Origin: DASZJY01 sp036260255
GTDB lineage: Bacteria; Actinomycetota; Acidimicrobiia; Acidimicrobiales; AC-14
Assembly: GCA_036260255.1 (NCBI GenBank)
Contig: DATAAF010000109.1
Span: 1 to 51,754, forward strand
Reading direction: 5' to 3'
Length of the DNA stretch: 51,754 nucleotides
Position 1 is the stretch's first letter. Each line of letters starts with the position of its first letter. Of this stretch, positions 1 to 8,515 are shown in pieces. Under the pieces are notes generated by a model. The model searched no databases. It was not told the DNA's origin and saw nothing but the letters and a program-made list of their open reading frames with translations. The position numbers and the translations under genes were made by a program.

Positions 1-27
1 GCCCGATGAAGGGCGGGCGCCGGCGCG

Positions 28-861
28 TCAAGACTCCTGTGCGATCCTGAACCCGAGCAGAATGAGGGCGTTGGCGAGGTAGAGCCAAAGGGCCAACAGC
101 ACGATCGCAGCCAGCCCGCTGGTCGCATATCGGCGCTCGAAATCCGCCCCCACATTCAGGAACGCGACGTAACCGACGGAAACCACGGCGATGGCGGCGG
201 CGGCGGCGGCCGCGCCCCGCACCATCGCCTTGGTGGACAGATGGCCGGGAGCGAACAGCCGGTAGAGGGCGGTGGCACCGAGCGTGCCGGCGACGAACCC
301 GAAGACCAGGGCGAGGAGCCAGCCGAGGACCGTCGCCAGAGGCCCCTCGCCCAGGACCTTGGTGCCCAGCAGCGACGCCACCAGCGCCGCCAGGGCGAGG
401 GCGGGCACCACCCCGAGCAGCCCGAACGCCAGCGCCCGGCCCCGCAGGCCCTTGGCCTCCTCGTCGCGGTTGCGGGAGAGGCGGTCGAACGCCCGCCGCA
501 GCCCCGAGCCGTAGGCGGTGGCAGGCCACAGCAGGGCCAGGAGCGCACCCACGCCGAGGCGCGCCCCCAGGTCGGCGACCCGCTGGAACGCCCCCTCCAC
601 GCCCAAGTTGGCCGGGAGCACGTCGGCCAGGCGGTCGGCCACCTCCTTCACCCGGCTCTCGCCTGTGAACACGCTCACGACCCAGAGCACCAGGATCGAG
701 AAGGGCACCACCGACACCAGGGCGTAGAACGCCAGGGCGGCGGAGAGCAGGAAGACGTCTTCGTTCCGGAGCCAGCGGACCACCTCGGCGACCGGGCCGG
801 GCAACCGGTCCTGGACGGCGTCCATCACCGCTGCCGGTGCCCGCTTCGACCGCTTCCCCAC
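28..861 (-). CDS. YihY/BrkB family inner-membrane protein
   Basis: This is an integral membrane protein of the YihY/virulence factor BrkB family, whose molecular role is not settled. About 277 residues from the GTG at 861, which has an AAAGG ribosome site 7 bases upstream; an ATG at 825 lacks one. Some six hydrophobic segments are visible, the first starting at FLLSAALAFYALVSVVPF, the typical family opening with a conserved AFY. An Ala-rich helix follows HLSTKAMVRG, and the protein ends with a long hydrophobic helix. It lies 26 bases downstream of ftsK on the same strand and is probably co-transcribed with it. Family membership is fairly sure; function is not. Confidence 0.85.
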   Translation of the reverse strand: MGKRSKRAPAAVMDAVQDRLPGPVAEVVRWLRNEDVFLLSAALAFYALVSVVPFSILVLWVVSVFTGESRVKEVADRLADVLPANLGVEGAFQRVADLGARLGVGALLALLWPATAYGSGLRRAFDRLSRNRDEEAKGLRGRALAFGLLGVVPALALAALVASLLGTKVLGEGPLATVLGWLLALVFGFVAGTLGATALYRLFAPGHLSTKAMVRGAAAAAAAIAVVSVGYVAFLNVGADFERRYATSGLAAIVLLALWLYLANALILLGFRIAQES

Positions 862-887
862 GCCGAGACCTTTCCCGGCCAACGTGG

Positions 888-3329
888 CTAGGACGCCTGC
901 GACGGCCGGCGTTCCTCCAGCTCCTCGAGCGTCATCAGCACCGTCCTCGCCTTCGACCCTTCCGACGGCCCGACCACGCCCCGACGTTCCAAGAGATCCA
1001 TGAGGCGGCCCGCCCGGGCGAAGCCGACACGGAGCTTGCGCTGCAACATCGACGTGGAGCCGAGCTGGGAGCGCACGACCAGCTCCATGGCCGCCTCCAG
1101 GAGGTCGTCGTCGTCCTCGTCGGCCGGACCGCCCCCGCTCGGCGCCTCGTCGCCCTCCACTCCCTCGACGTACGACGGCTCGGCCTGGCGGCGCCAGTGG
1201 GCGACGACCTTGCGGACCTCGTCCTCGCTCACCCACGCGCCCTGCACCCGCCGGGGGACGTTGGACGCGGCCACCGCCAGCAGCATGTCCCCCTGTCCGA
1301 CGAGCCGCTCGGCGCCCTGCTGGTCGAGGATGACCCGGCTGTCGGCCTGGGACGAGACGGCGAACGCGAGCCGGGAGGGGATGTTGGCCTTGATGACGCC
1401 GGTGATCACGTCGACCGACGGGCGTTGGGTGGCGATCACCAGGTGGATCCCCACCGCCCGCGCCATCTGGGCGATACGGCAGATCGACTCCTCGACGTCG
1501 CGGGCCGCGACCATCATCAGATCGTTCAGCTCGTCCACCACCACCACGACGAAGGGGAGCCGTGCGTAGGCCGTCTCCCCGTCGGCGCGGAGGTCGCCCC
1601 GGTCGTAGGCGGCGTTGTAGCCGGCGATGTCGCGGGCGCCCACCTCGGCCAACAGGTCGTAGCGGCGCTCCATCTCGTGCACCGCCCACGACAGGGCGTT
1701 GGCCGCCCGCTTGGGGTTGACGACGACCTGGGTGAGGAGGTGGGGCAGCCCGTTGTAATGGCCCAGCTCGACCCGCTTGGGGTCGATGAGGATGAGCCGG
1801 ACCTGGTCGGGGGTGGCCCGGACGAGCAGCGACGTGACCAGGGAGTTGATGCAGGACGACTTGCCCGACCCGGTCGCCCCGGCGATGAGGACGTGCGGCA
1901 TCTCGGCCAGGTTCACGAGCACCGGGCGCCCGGCGATGTCTCGACCCATGGCCACCTCGAGGGGATGGGTGGCCCTCCGCGCCTCGGACGAGGCGAGGAT
2001 GTCACCGAGCAGCACGAGCTGGCGCACCTTGTTGGGAACCTCGACGCCGATCGCCGAGCGCCCGGGGATGGGGGCGAGGATGCGCACGTCGGGCGATGCC
2101 ATGGCGTAGGCGATGTCCTTGTGCAGGTTCGTCACCCGGGCGACTTTCACGCCTGGGCCCAGCGCCAGCTCGAAGCGGGTGACCGTCGGGCCCACGGTGG
2201 TGCCGACCAAACGGGTCTCGACGCCATGGGCGGCCAGCGCGCTCTCGAGGGCGCGGCCCTCGGCCTCGACGAGCTTGGCGTCGACCTCGGCAGCCGACCC
2301 GCGCCTGAGCACCGAGAGGGAGGGGAGCTTCCAGGTCCCGCGGGAGGCGGCCGGGCCCAGGTCGATGGCGAGCTGCTCGGCGTGGCCGGGGGGATGAGTG
2401 GGGACGTGGACGAGCGCCGGCGGCTCCTCGTCAGCGTGGAGGTGCCCCGCCGCGGCCGTCCCGTCGCCTGCGGTGGAGGGGTCGTCGTCGGCGGTGACCG
2501 GTGCCGGATCCGCGGTGCCGGGCCCCGTCCTGTCGCCCGGGTCGACGACGCCTGCCGGCCTGCCGCCCGTCGCGCCGTCTCGGTCCTCCGGACCCGCTGC
2601 GGGTGTGTGGGCGGCGCGGCCGACGACGGCCCGGCCGGCCCGGGCGCCCCACCGGGCGACGGCCAGGCCCGCCCGGCCCAGGGCGCCGGCGATCTCCTTG
2701 GCGTCGGCGCGAGCGAGCACCATGACGCCGACGCCGCCGAGGGCGACGAGGACCACGGCGGCGCCGCCGGCGGCGAGAACGGCGCGCAGGGGCTCGGCGG
2801 CGGCGGCCCCGACGACGCCTCCGGCCGACCGCAGCCGGCCCAGCGGGGCGGTCAGCGGCGGCGAGCCGCCGGCGAGGTGCAGCGACCCGGCCACGGCGAC
2901 GGTGAGCAGCGCGCTCGCCACCCCCAGGCGGGCGCCGTTCTCCCTGGGTCGGCGGAGGAGGACGACGCCCGCCAGCGCGATCAGCGCCGGCGGGACGGCG
3001 ACGTGGCCGGCGCCCACTGCGCCGGTGGCCACCCGGTCGAGGGCCCGGCCGGCGAGTCCGGCCAAGTCCCCGTAGATCCCGAAGGCAGCCACCGTCCCGA
3101 GGGTCAGGAGGGCGACACCGGCGAGGTCGGGACCGTGTCCGCCGAGGGAGAGCCGGCGAAGCCGGCCGGTACCCGACCGCCCCGGCCGCTTCCCCCGGGC
3201 GCGCGACGCGGATGGCGCCGTCCTGGCACGGCCCGCCGTCCGGGCGGGCGCCCCGGCACCGGCCGGGCGGGGTGCTCTGCGCGTCTTGGTCTTGGAGCCG
3301 CCCTGGGGGCGCCGGGTGGTCGTGGCCAC
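888..3329 (-). CDS. ftsK: DNA translocase FtsK/SpoIIIE
   Basis: FtsK is the septum-anchored ATPase that pumps chromosome ends into daughter cells at division. The N-terminal part has basic residues followed by about four membrane segments. A Pro/Ala/Thr-rich linker then leads to the motor: Walker A GATGSGKSS near residue 482 and Walker B VVVVVDELND near residue 592, with Asn where most relatives have Ala (DELAD). The C-terminal winged-helix gamma domain (LGSTSMLQRKLRVGFARAGR) is present. Start choice is uncertain: GTG at 3329 gives the usual VATTTRR-like basic start, while the same frame stays open to a GTG at 3428. No start has a convincing ribosome site. RNase J and DapA lie further along the same strand, as in mycobacteria. 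Confidence 0.93.
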   Translation of the reverse strand: MATTTRRPQGGSKTKTRRAPRPAGAGAPARTAGRARTAPSASRARGKRPGRSGTGRLRRLSLGGHGPDLAGVALLTLGTVAAFGIYGDLAGLAGRALDRVATGAVGAGHVAVPPALIALAGVVLLRRPRENGARLGVASALLTVAVAGSLHLAGGSPPLTAPLGRLRSAGGVVGAAAAEPLRAVLAAGGAAVVLVALGGVGVMVLARADAKEIAGALGRAGLAVARWGARAGRAVVGRAAHTPAAGPEDRDGATGGRPAGVVDPGDRTGPGTADPAPVTADDDPSTAGDGTAAAGHLHADEEPPALVHVPTHPPGHAEQLAIDLGPAASRGTWKLPSLSVLRRGSAAEVDAKLVEAEGRALESALAAHGVETRLVGTTVGPTVTRFELALGPGVKVARVTNLHKDIAYAMASPDVRILAPIPGRSAIGVEVPNKVRQLVLLGDILASSEARRATHPLEVAMGRDIAGRPVLVNLAEMPHVLIAGATGSGKSSCINSLVTSLLVRATPDQVRLILIDPKRVELGHYNGLPHLLTQVVVNPKRAANALSWAVHEMERRYDLLAEVGARDIAGYNAAYDRGDLRADGETAYARLPFVVVVVDELNDLMMVAARDVEESICRIAQMARAVGIHLVIATQRPSVDVITGVIKANIPSRLAFAVSSQADSRVILDQQGAERLVGQGDMLLAVAASNVPRRVQGAWVSEDEVRKVVAHWRRQAEPSYVEGVEGDEAPSGGGPADEDDDDLLEAAMELVVRSQLGSTSMLQRKLRVGFARAGRLMDLLERRGVVGPSEGSKARTVLMTLEELEERRPSQAS

Positions 3330-3460
3330 AGCAGCCACAACGCTAACAGGAGCAACATCATGCACAGCGGCACGGGTCCCGCCCACCGAACCGGCGGTGG
3401 CTTCTTCGTCTGGAGCAGACAAGACCACCGCCGGTTCGTGGGCGTCGTAGGTTCGCTTCG

Positions 3461-4072
3461 GTGATCGTGCGAGCGGGGGCCTGTCTCCTGCTAACCCTGA
3501 GCCTGGTGGCGTGCTCGTCGTCGGGCGACTCAGCCGGGCGGGCCTTGCCGACCACGCCGCCGGCGCCGTCCACCACCGCGGCGGTGACGACGACGTCGAC
3601 CGCCCCGGTCACCACCGCGCCCGCCACCACCCAGCCGGGGACCGCCCCGTGCCCGTCCTCGAGCCTGGCCCTCTCCTCGGCCGAGGGCAGGGCGGCCCTG
3701 GGCCACGCCCTGTACCTGTTCGGCCTGCGCAACACGTCGTCGCAGCTGTGCCGGCTCGAGGGCCATCCGACGGTCGCCCTCCTCGACGCCGAAGGTCGGG
3801 TCCTCGCCCGGGCTCGGCCCGGTGCGGGCTACATCCTCCCTGACCGCCCTCCTCGCTCCGTGTCGTTGGCCCCGGGCGCCACCGGCTGGTTCGGCCTCGA
3901 GGCCACAACCCTCTGCGAGGGTGACGCCACTCCCTTGCCGTCCAGCCGCATGAGCGTGTCTCCGCCCGGCCAGACGGGCACCCTCTCGGCCGAGGTGACG
4001 ATCGACATCTGCCCCGACGCCGCCGTGCTGATCTCACCCGTGCGCGCCACCGAAACCGACGTCACCCGGTGA
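3461..4072 (+). CDS. DUF4232-type lipoprotein
   Basis: This is a probable cell-surface lipoprotein of 203 residues. A hydrophobic signal segment ends in the lipobox LVAC with the acylated Cys at residue 18. A Ser/Thr/Pro/Ala-rich spacer of about 45 residues follows. The globular C-terminal part (from about residue 62) has the DUF4232 pattern: a C-x-S start, LRNTSSQLCRLEGHPTVALLD, a Gly/Pro turn and a final CPDAAV strand, with four cysteines that could pair. The function of DUF4232 proteins is unknown. The gene is divergent from ftsK, which leaves only 32-131 bases for both promoters depending on the true ftsK start. Confidence 0.75.
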   Translation: MIVRAGACLLLTLSLVACSSSGDSAGRALPTTPPAPSTTAAVTTTSTAPVTTAPATTQPGTAPCPSSSLALSSAEGRAALGHALYLFGLRNTSSQLCRLEGHPTVALLDAEGRVLARARPGAGYILPDRPPRSVSLAPGATGWFGLEATTLCEGDATPLPSSRMSVSPPGQTGTLSAEVTIDICPDAAVLISPVRATETDVTR

Positions 4073-4080
4073 ATACAGCA

Positions 4081-4109
4081 TTGACTGGGTCGTCTTTGCG
4101 GTGTAGGAA
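4081..4109 (+). promoter_or_regulatory. possible sigma-70 promoter
   Basis: TTGACT at 4081-4086 and TAGGAA at 4104-4109 are separated by exactly 17 bases. The -35 element is strong; the -10 lacks its final T. It lies in a 260-base gene-free stretch (4073-4332) of lower GC than its surroundings and points towards the decayed gene at 4333. I see nothing else in that stretch. Confidence 0.35.
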
Positions 4110-4332
4110 CACAAGCGGGCTTCGAGCGAAAGGGTGCATAAGTAGCAACGGGCGGCAGCACACCGAATGGCCCTCTGACTGATCCGGCTTCAAGACGACA
4201 CCATCCCGTCGTTCCTCTGCGCGCTGATCGCACCTATAGCTGACGCTGTCGGCGCGCCTTCAGCAGGTGTCGACCGCGAGCGGCCGCCCGCCCGTGCCTG
4301 TATCGGACGGCAACGAGCTAGGGAGGCGATCC

Positions 4333-5243
4333 ATGCAACAGCGATTCCTGGAGTCGGAGCACGCCACGGCCGATCCCGTCCCCGACGTGTACTGGCCGAC
4401 GCTCTTCCCCAACCCTCACGACGTCCACATCCTCATCGTCACCGACTCCGGCGGGAGCTTCGGCGAGGGCAGCTTCGGAATGCGCGATCTGGTCGAGACC
4501 CTCCGGACGCCACCCGGGCGGCCCTTCCCGGTCATCACCGCGTACGACGGCCACCGGGTGCACGGCCCGGACGCTCAACCGGGCCGGTCGTGACCGATGC
4601 CACGTGGCACCACTTCTTCAACATCAACACCCAACCTTTCAAGGTCGGGCCCTCGGCGGGCGAGTGACGCCCGGCCGATGAACGGCTGAGGGACTGGTCG
4701 GACATTCAGGCGTACTACCGGAACATCGCGGTGTGGCTGGCCAGGCCGACCAGCCACACGATCATGGCGGCCAGGGCGATGTGGGCGGCCCGCTGGCACG
4801 GAGACGTGGTCATAACCGTCCACCCCGGAAGCGGGAACAGCGGCGCCGCCAACATCGTGCTCGGGACGGTGGCTCGGGACGTCCTGGGGCGCCTCTCGTC
4901 GCCCTGCCAGAGCCTCGATTTCTACCGGAACGTCTTGGAGGCGGCGCTGGCCGGCGCCCGGCCCGAGGTGCTGAGAGGCGACGTCTGGGGAGGCCCTCCG
5001 CCCCCAGGGCCCGACCCGGTGCCCTGGCTCGACCGGGAGATCTTCGTCACCGCGGCCGTGGGAGGGGCCATGCAGTCGCTGGCCGAGAAGGCGCCCCATC
5101 CTTTCGAGGGCCCGCCCGAGGACGACAAGCTGCTCGGCATGCTCGGTGACGGCATGCTGATGGCCCTGCGCAACGTGGGAAAGGACCTGGCCGGATCCGT
5201 CGACGAGCTGCCCGAGATCGTCGACGCCTTGACCCGCCTGTAG
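4333..5243 (+). pseudogene. decayed gene, shared by two frames with an in-frame TGA
   Basis: A strong ribosome site (GGGAGG, 6 bases before the ATG at 4333) opens a reading frame starting MQQRFLESEHATADPVP, with a clear strand-like segment HILIVTDSGGSFGEGSFGM. It ends at TGA 4591-4593. The coherent protein then continues in another frame from about 4570 (TDATWHHFFNINTQPF), meets TGA at 4665-4667 and runs on in that same frame (RLRDWSDIQAYYRNIAVWLARP) to the TAG at 5243. From memory, this resembles a family in which the SGSFG start and the WHHxFNIN and YYRNIAVWLA blocks are separated by a long middle domain. I therefore infer an internal deletion with frameshift plus a stop. Function unknown. 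Confidence 0.6.
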
Positions 5244-5273
5244 GTGGTGGTCAGGCGTCGGCCGCCACCACCG

Positions 5274-5888
5274 CTACACCAGCGTGGGCAGGATCTCAGG
5301 CTCTCCCTCGCGGGGCCGCTTGAGCTCGTAGAACTGGGGAAGGTCCTCGATCGCCACCAACGCGTCCCACAGCCGGACGGCGTCGGCGCCCACCGGCGAC
5401 GGCGACAGGATCGGCCCGAAGGTGCCCCGGCCCAAGGCCTCCCGGAACAGCACCGGGGAGCCGGCGTCGGGGCCGGCGATCGCCTGCGCCTCCTCGTGCG
5501 ACCTGCGCACGGCGTCGTCCCACGACGGGTCGTCGGCCGCCCCGGCCGCATCGGCGAGCCCCGCCGCCATCGCCGCCTCGTGGACGACCTCGGCGCTCGG
5601 CCACCGGCCCCCTGCGTGCACTCGGCGCCCGTACTCGCGGTAGAGCTCGCCGACGTCGTCGTTGCGCCCCGTCGAGCGGAGCGCCTCGATGACACGGTGG
5701 ACCAGGCGGCCCACCTGGTAGCGCTCGGGGATGTCACCGCCCTCGTTGAGGATGACCAGGCTCAGCGACCGCCACTCGATGTGGAGGGGCCGCTGGCGGG
5801 CGACCTCGAGCAGCCAACGGGACGTCACCCACGTCCAGGGGCAGGCGGGGTCGAAGTAGAACCGCACCCGCTCGGCCGCCGCGGCCAC
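5274..5888 (-). CDS. thioredoxin-fold DsbA-family protein, mycothiol nitroreductase-like
   Basis: A 204-residue soluble thioredoxin-fold protein of the DsbA/2-hydroxychromene isomerase group, closest by eye to the actinobacterial mycothiol-dependent nitroreductase (Rv2466c type). The FYFDPACPWTWVTSRWL start, the helical insert and the late cis-Pro loop region FGPILSPSPVGAD fit. The active site is C-P-W-T (Cys16 to Thr19), whereas Rv2466c has C-P-W-C, so the resolving Cys is absent and a monothiol mechanism is expected. The start is GTG at 5888. It lies seven bases after rnj on the same strand, so it is probably the last gene of a dapA-rnj transcript. Confidence 0.8.
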   Translation of the reverse strand: MAAAAERVRFYFDPACPWTWVTSRWLLEVARQRPLHIEWRSLSLVILNEGGDIPERYQVGRLVHRVIEALRSTGRNDDVGELYREYGRRVHAGGRWPSAEVVHEAAMAAGLADAAGAADDPSWDDAVRRSHEEAQAIAGPDAGSPVLFREALGRGTFGPILSPSPVGADAVRLWDALVAIEDLPQFYELKRPREGEPEILPTLV

Positions 5889-5895
5889 GTCCCGC

Positions 5896-7557
5896 TCAGG
5901 CCTCCACGACGACCGGGACGATCATCGGCCGGCGGCGGGTGCGCTCGTTGACGAAGCGGCCGAGGGCCTGGCGAAGGCGGCGCTTGAGCGTCTCGCTGTC
6001 GGTGTTCCCCTCGTCCGCCGCCTCCTCAAGGGCGGCGACCACCCGCTGGCGCGCCTCCTCCAGCAGGCTCTCCGCCTCGGGCGCGTGGACCCATCCGTGG
6101 GTGACGATCTCGGGTGGCGAGAGCACCTCGCCGGAGTCGGCGTCGACGGCGGCGACCACCACAATGACGCCCTCGTCGGCCAGCACCCGGCGGTCCCGGA
6201 ACACGCCGTGGCCCACGTCGCCCACGATGCCGTCGACGTAGAGGAACCCGGCGGGGACGGAGCCGGCGAAGTCGAGGCCGGCGTCGGTGAGCTCGACGAC
6301 GTCGCCGTCCTCGGCCAGCAGCACGTTGCCGTCGGTGACGCCCATCTCCATGGCCAGGCGCGAGTGGTGGATGAGGTGCCGGAACTCGCCGTGCACCGGG
6401 ACGAAGAACTCGGGCCGGGCCACCGAGAGGAGCGTGGCCAGCTCGCCTCGCAGCGCGTGCCCGGTGACGTGTACCGGCGCCAGCCCGGCGTGGACGACCT
6501 CGGCCCCCCGCCGGTAGAGGCCGTCGATGACCCTGTTGACGTCGTACTCGTTGCCGGGGATGGCGTGAGCGCTGATCACCACGACGTCGCCCTCGCCCAC
6601 CCGGAGCCACTTGTTCTCGCCGGCGGCCAGAAGGGCGATGGCCGACATGGGCTCGCCCTGGGAACCCGTGGAGATCACGCAGACCTCCCCAGGCGGGAGG
6701 TCGTCCACCGCCTCGATGTCGACGAGGGTCCCGTCGGGGATCTGTAGGAGTCCCATCTCCCGGCCGAGACTCACGTTCTTGGCCATCGAACGCCCGAGGG
6801 TCGCCACCTTGCGACCGGTGGCCACCGCGGCGTTGGCGATCTGCTGGATGCGATGGAGGTGGCTGGCGAAGCAGGCGGTGATGATGCGCCGCCCCTTGTG
6901 GGTGCGGAAGATGTCGAGCAGCACCCGCCCCACGGAGCTCTCGCTGTCGGAGTGGCCGGGCTCCTCGGCGTTGGTCGAGTCGGAGAGGAGGAGGCGGATG
7001 CCGGGGTCGTTGGCCAGCGCTCCGATGCGCCCCAGGTCGGTGACGCGGCCGTCGACCGGTGCCAGGTCGAGCTTGAAGTCGCCCGAGTGGAGGATGACGC
7101 CCTGCGGTGTGTGGAAGGCGGTGGCGAACCCGTGGGGCACCGAGTGGGTCACGGGGATGAACTCGCAGTCGAAGGGCCCGATCCGCCGCCGCTCGCCGTC
7201 TCGGACGGCCACGAGGCTCGTGCGGTCGAGGAGGCCGGCCTCCTCGATGCGGCTCCGGGCCAGCCCGAGGGTCAGGGCGGAGCCGAAGAGGGGGAACGAC
7301 AGGTCCCGGAGCAGGAAGGACAGCCCGCCGACGTGGTCCTCGTGCCCGTGGGTCAGCACGCATCCTTCGAGGCGGTCGGCGTTCTCCCGCAACCAGGTGA
7401 AGTCCGGAAGCACGAGGTCGACCCCGGGCATCTCGGCGTTGGGGAACATGAGGCCGCAGTCGAGGAGGAGGATCCGACCGTCCTGCTCGAGGGCGGCGCA
7501 GTTCCTCCCGATCTCCCCCAGCCCACCGAGGAAGGTGATGCGGACGGGGTCAGCCAC
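5896..7557 (-). CDS. rnj: ribonuclease J
   Basis: RNase J is a metallo-beta-lactamase/beta-CASP nuclease with endo- and 5'-3' exoribonuclease activity in rRNA maturation and mRNA decay. The 553-residue length is typical. The first strand motif TFLGGLGEIGRNC and the zinc motif HGHEDHVGG near residue 70 are intact. Further metal-site regions VTHSVPHG, HSGDFKLD and SDSTN follow, and the beta-CASP motif includes HVTGHA and VHGEFRHL. The GTG start at 7557 overlaps the end of dapA by 8 bases, so translation is probably coupled. Adjacency of dapA and rnj is conserved in actinobacteria. Confidence 0.97.
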   Translation of the reverse strand: MADPVRITFLGGLGEIGRNCAALEQDGRILLLDCGLMFPNAEMPGVDLVLPDFTWLRENADRLEGCVLTHGHEDHVGGLSFLLRDLSFPLFGSALTLGLARSRIEEAGLLDRTSLVAVRDGERRRIGPFDCEFIPVTHSVPHGFATAFHTPQGVILHSGDFKLDLAPVDGRVTDLGRIGALANDPGIRLLLSDSTNAEEPGHSDSESSVGRVLLDIFRTHKGRRIITACFASHLHRIQQIANAAVATGRKVATLGRSMAKNVSLGREMGLLQIPDGTLVDIEAVDDLPPGEVCVISTGSQGEPMSAIALLAAGENKWLRVGEGDVVVISAHAIPGNEYDVNRVIDGLYRRGAEVVHAGLAPVHVTGHALRGELATLLSVARPEFFVPVHGEFRHLIHHSRLAMEMGVTDGNVLLAEDGDVVELTDAGLDFAGSVPAGFLYVDGIVGDVGHGVFRDRRVLADEGVIVVVAAVDADSGEVLSPPEIVTHGWVHAPEAESLLEEARQRVVAALEEAADEGNTDSETLKRRLRQALGRFVNERTRRRPMIVPVVVEA

Positions 7558-8452
7558 TGCGCTCGGGACCGCCGGCCCCCAACGCCTGCAGCACCTGCCG
7601 GGCCCGGTCCTCGAGGCCCTCGGGGGCGGGGCCCAGGGGCAGGCGGCACTGCCCGACGGGATGACCGAGCACCCGCATCACGGCCTTGGCCGGGACCGGG
7701 TTGGGAGCGTCGTCGCCGGTCTCGAAGGCGTACGACGCGAGGAGTTGGGCGTTGACTTCACGGGCCCGCGCCACGTCGCCCTTCTGGTAGGCGGCGATCA
7801 GCTCGGCCATGTTGGGCCCCGCCCAGTGGGTGGCCACGCCGATCACCCCCACCCCGCCGATGGCGAGGAGCGGCAGGGTGAGGGCATCGTCGCCGCTGTA
7901 GAGGTCGAAGCCGTCGGGGGCCTCGGCCACCAGCCGGGCGGACCCCGCCGGGCTCCCCGACGCGTCCTTGACACCGACGACGGTGGGAACGTCTCGCGCC
8001 AGGCGCACGAGCACATCGTGGGCGACCTTGCGGCCGGTGCGCACCGGGATGTCGTAGATCAGCACGGGCAGGTCGGACGCGGCCGCCACCGCCCGGAAGT
8101 GGGCCTCGATGCCCGCCTGCGAGGGACGGTTGTAATAGGGCGCGACAACGAGCACCCCGGCGATCCCGCAGGCGGCCGCCCGCCGGGTGAGCTCCACCGA
8201 GTGGGCGGTGTCGTTGCTGCCGGTGCCGGCCACGACGGGCACGGTGACGGCCTCGGCCACCGCCCGCCAGAGCTCGAGCTTCTCCTCGTCGGTGAGGACG
8301 GGTCCCTCGCCCGTCGTCCCTGCCACCACCAGACCGTCGCTGCCGTGGTCGGCCAACCAGCGGGCGACCGATGCGGCGGCGGCGAGATCGAGTGACCCGT
8401 CGTCGCCGAACGGCGTCACCATGGCGGTGACAACCGCGCCGAACCGGGGCAT
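7550..8452 (-). CDS. dapA: 4-hydroxy-tetrahydrodipicolinate synthase
   Basis: DapA condenses pyruvate with aspartate semialdehyde, the committed step to diaminopimelate and lysine. The 300-residue TIM barrel shows GTTGEGPVLTDEE, the catalytic Tyr in LIYDIPVRTG (near residue 133) and the Schiff-base Lys in VGVKDASGS (near residue 161). The ATG at 8452 has a GGTAGGG ribosome site 8 bases upstream and is preferred over upstream codons. It overlaps rnj downstream. It is divergent from ndh with 63 bases between starts. The partner gene dapB lies at 16316 on the same strand. Confidence 0.96.
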   Translation of the reverse strand: MPRFGAVVTAMVTPFGDDGSLDLAAAASVARWLADHGSDGLVVAGTTGEGPVLTDEEKLELWRAVAEAVTVPVVAGTGSNDTAHSVELTRRAAACGIAGVLVVAPYYNRPSQAGIEAHFRAVAAASDLPVLIYDIPVRTGRKVAHDVLVRLARDVPTVVGVKDASGSPAGSARLVAEAPDGFDLYSGDDALTLPLLAIGGVGVIGVATHWAGPNMAELIAAYQKGDVARAREVNAQLLASYAFETGDDAPNPVPAKAVMRVLGHPVGQCRLPLGPAPEGLEDRARQVLQALGAGGPERSG

Positions 8453-8515
8453 GCCCGGCACCCTACCAGCGGCCTCCCGACGGACCCCAAGCCGCTCCGC
8501 GCCTACGTTCTGGGC

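Noticed and set aside
195..212. Run of GGC/CGG units as a microsatellite
   Set aside because: It encodes the Ala-rich membrane helix of the YihY-family protein and follows from codon use.
837..3464. 875-residue open frame on the plus strand opposite ftsK
   Set aside because: The minus strand has the full FtsK motor with Walker motifs; the plus frame is Arg/Gly/His-rich without any recognisable domain.
4665..4667. In-frame TGA read as selenocysteine or another recoding event
   Set aside because: No selenocysteine insertion element or Sec context is visible, and the same gene also has a frameshift and an apparent internal deletion, so decay is the simpler explanation.
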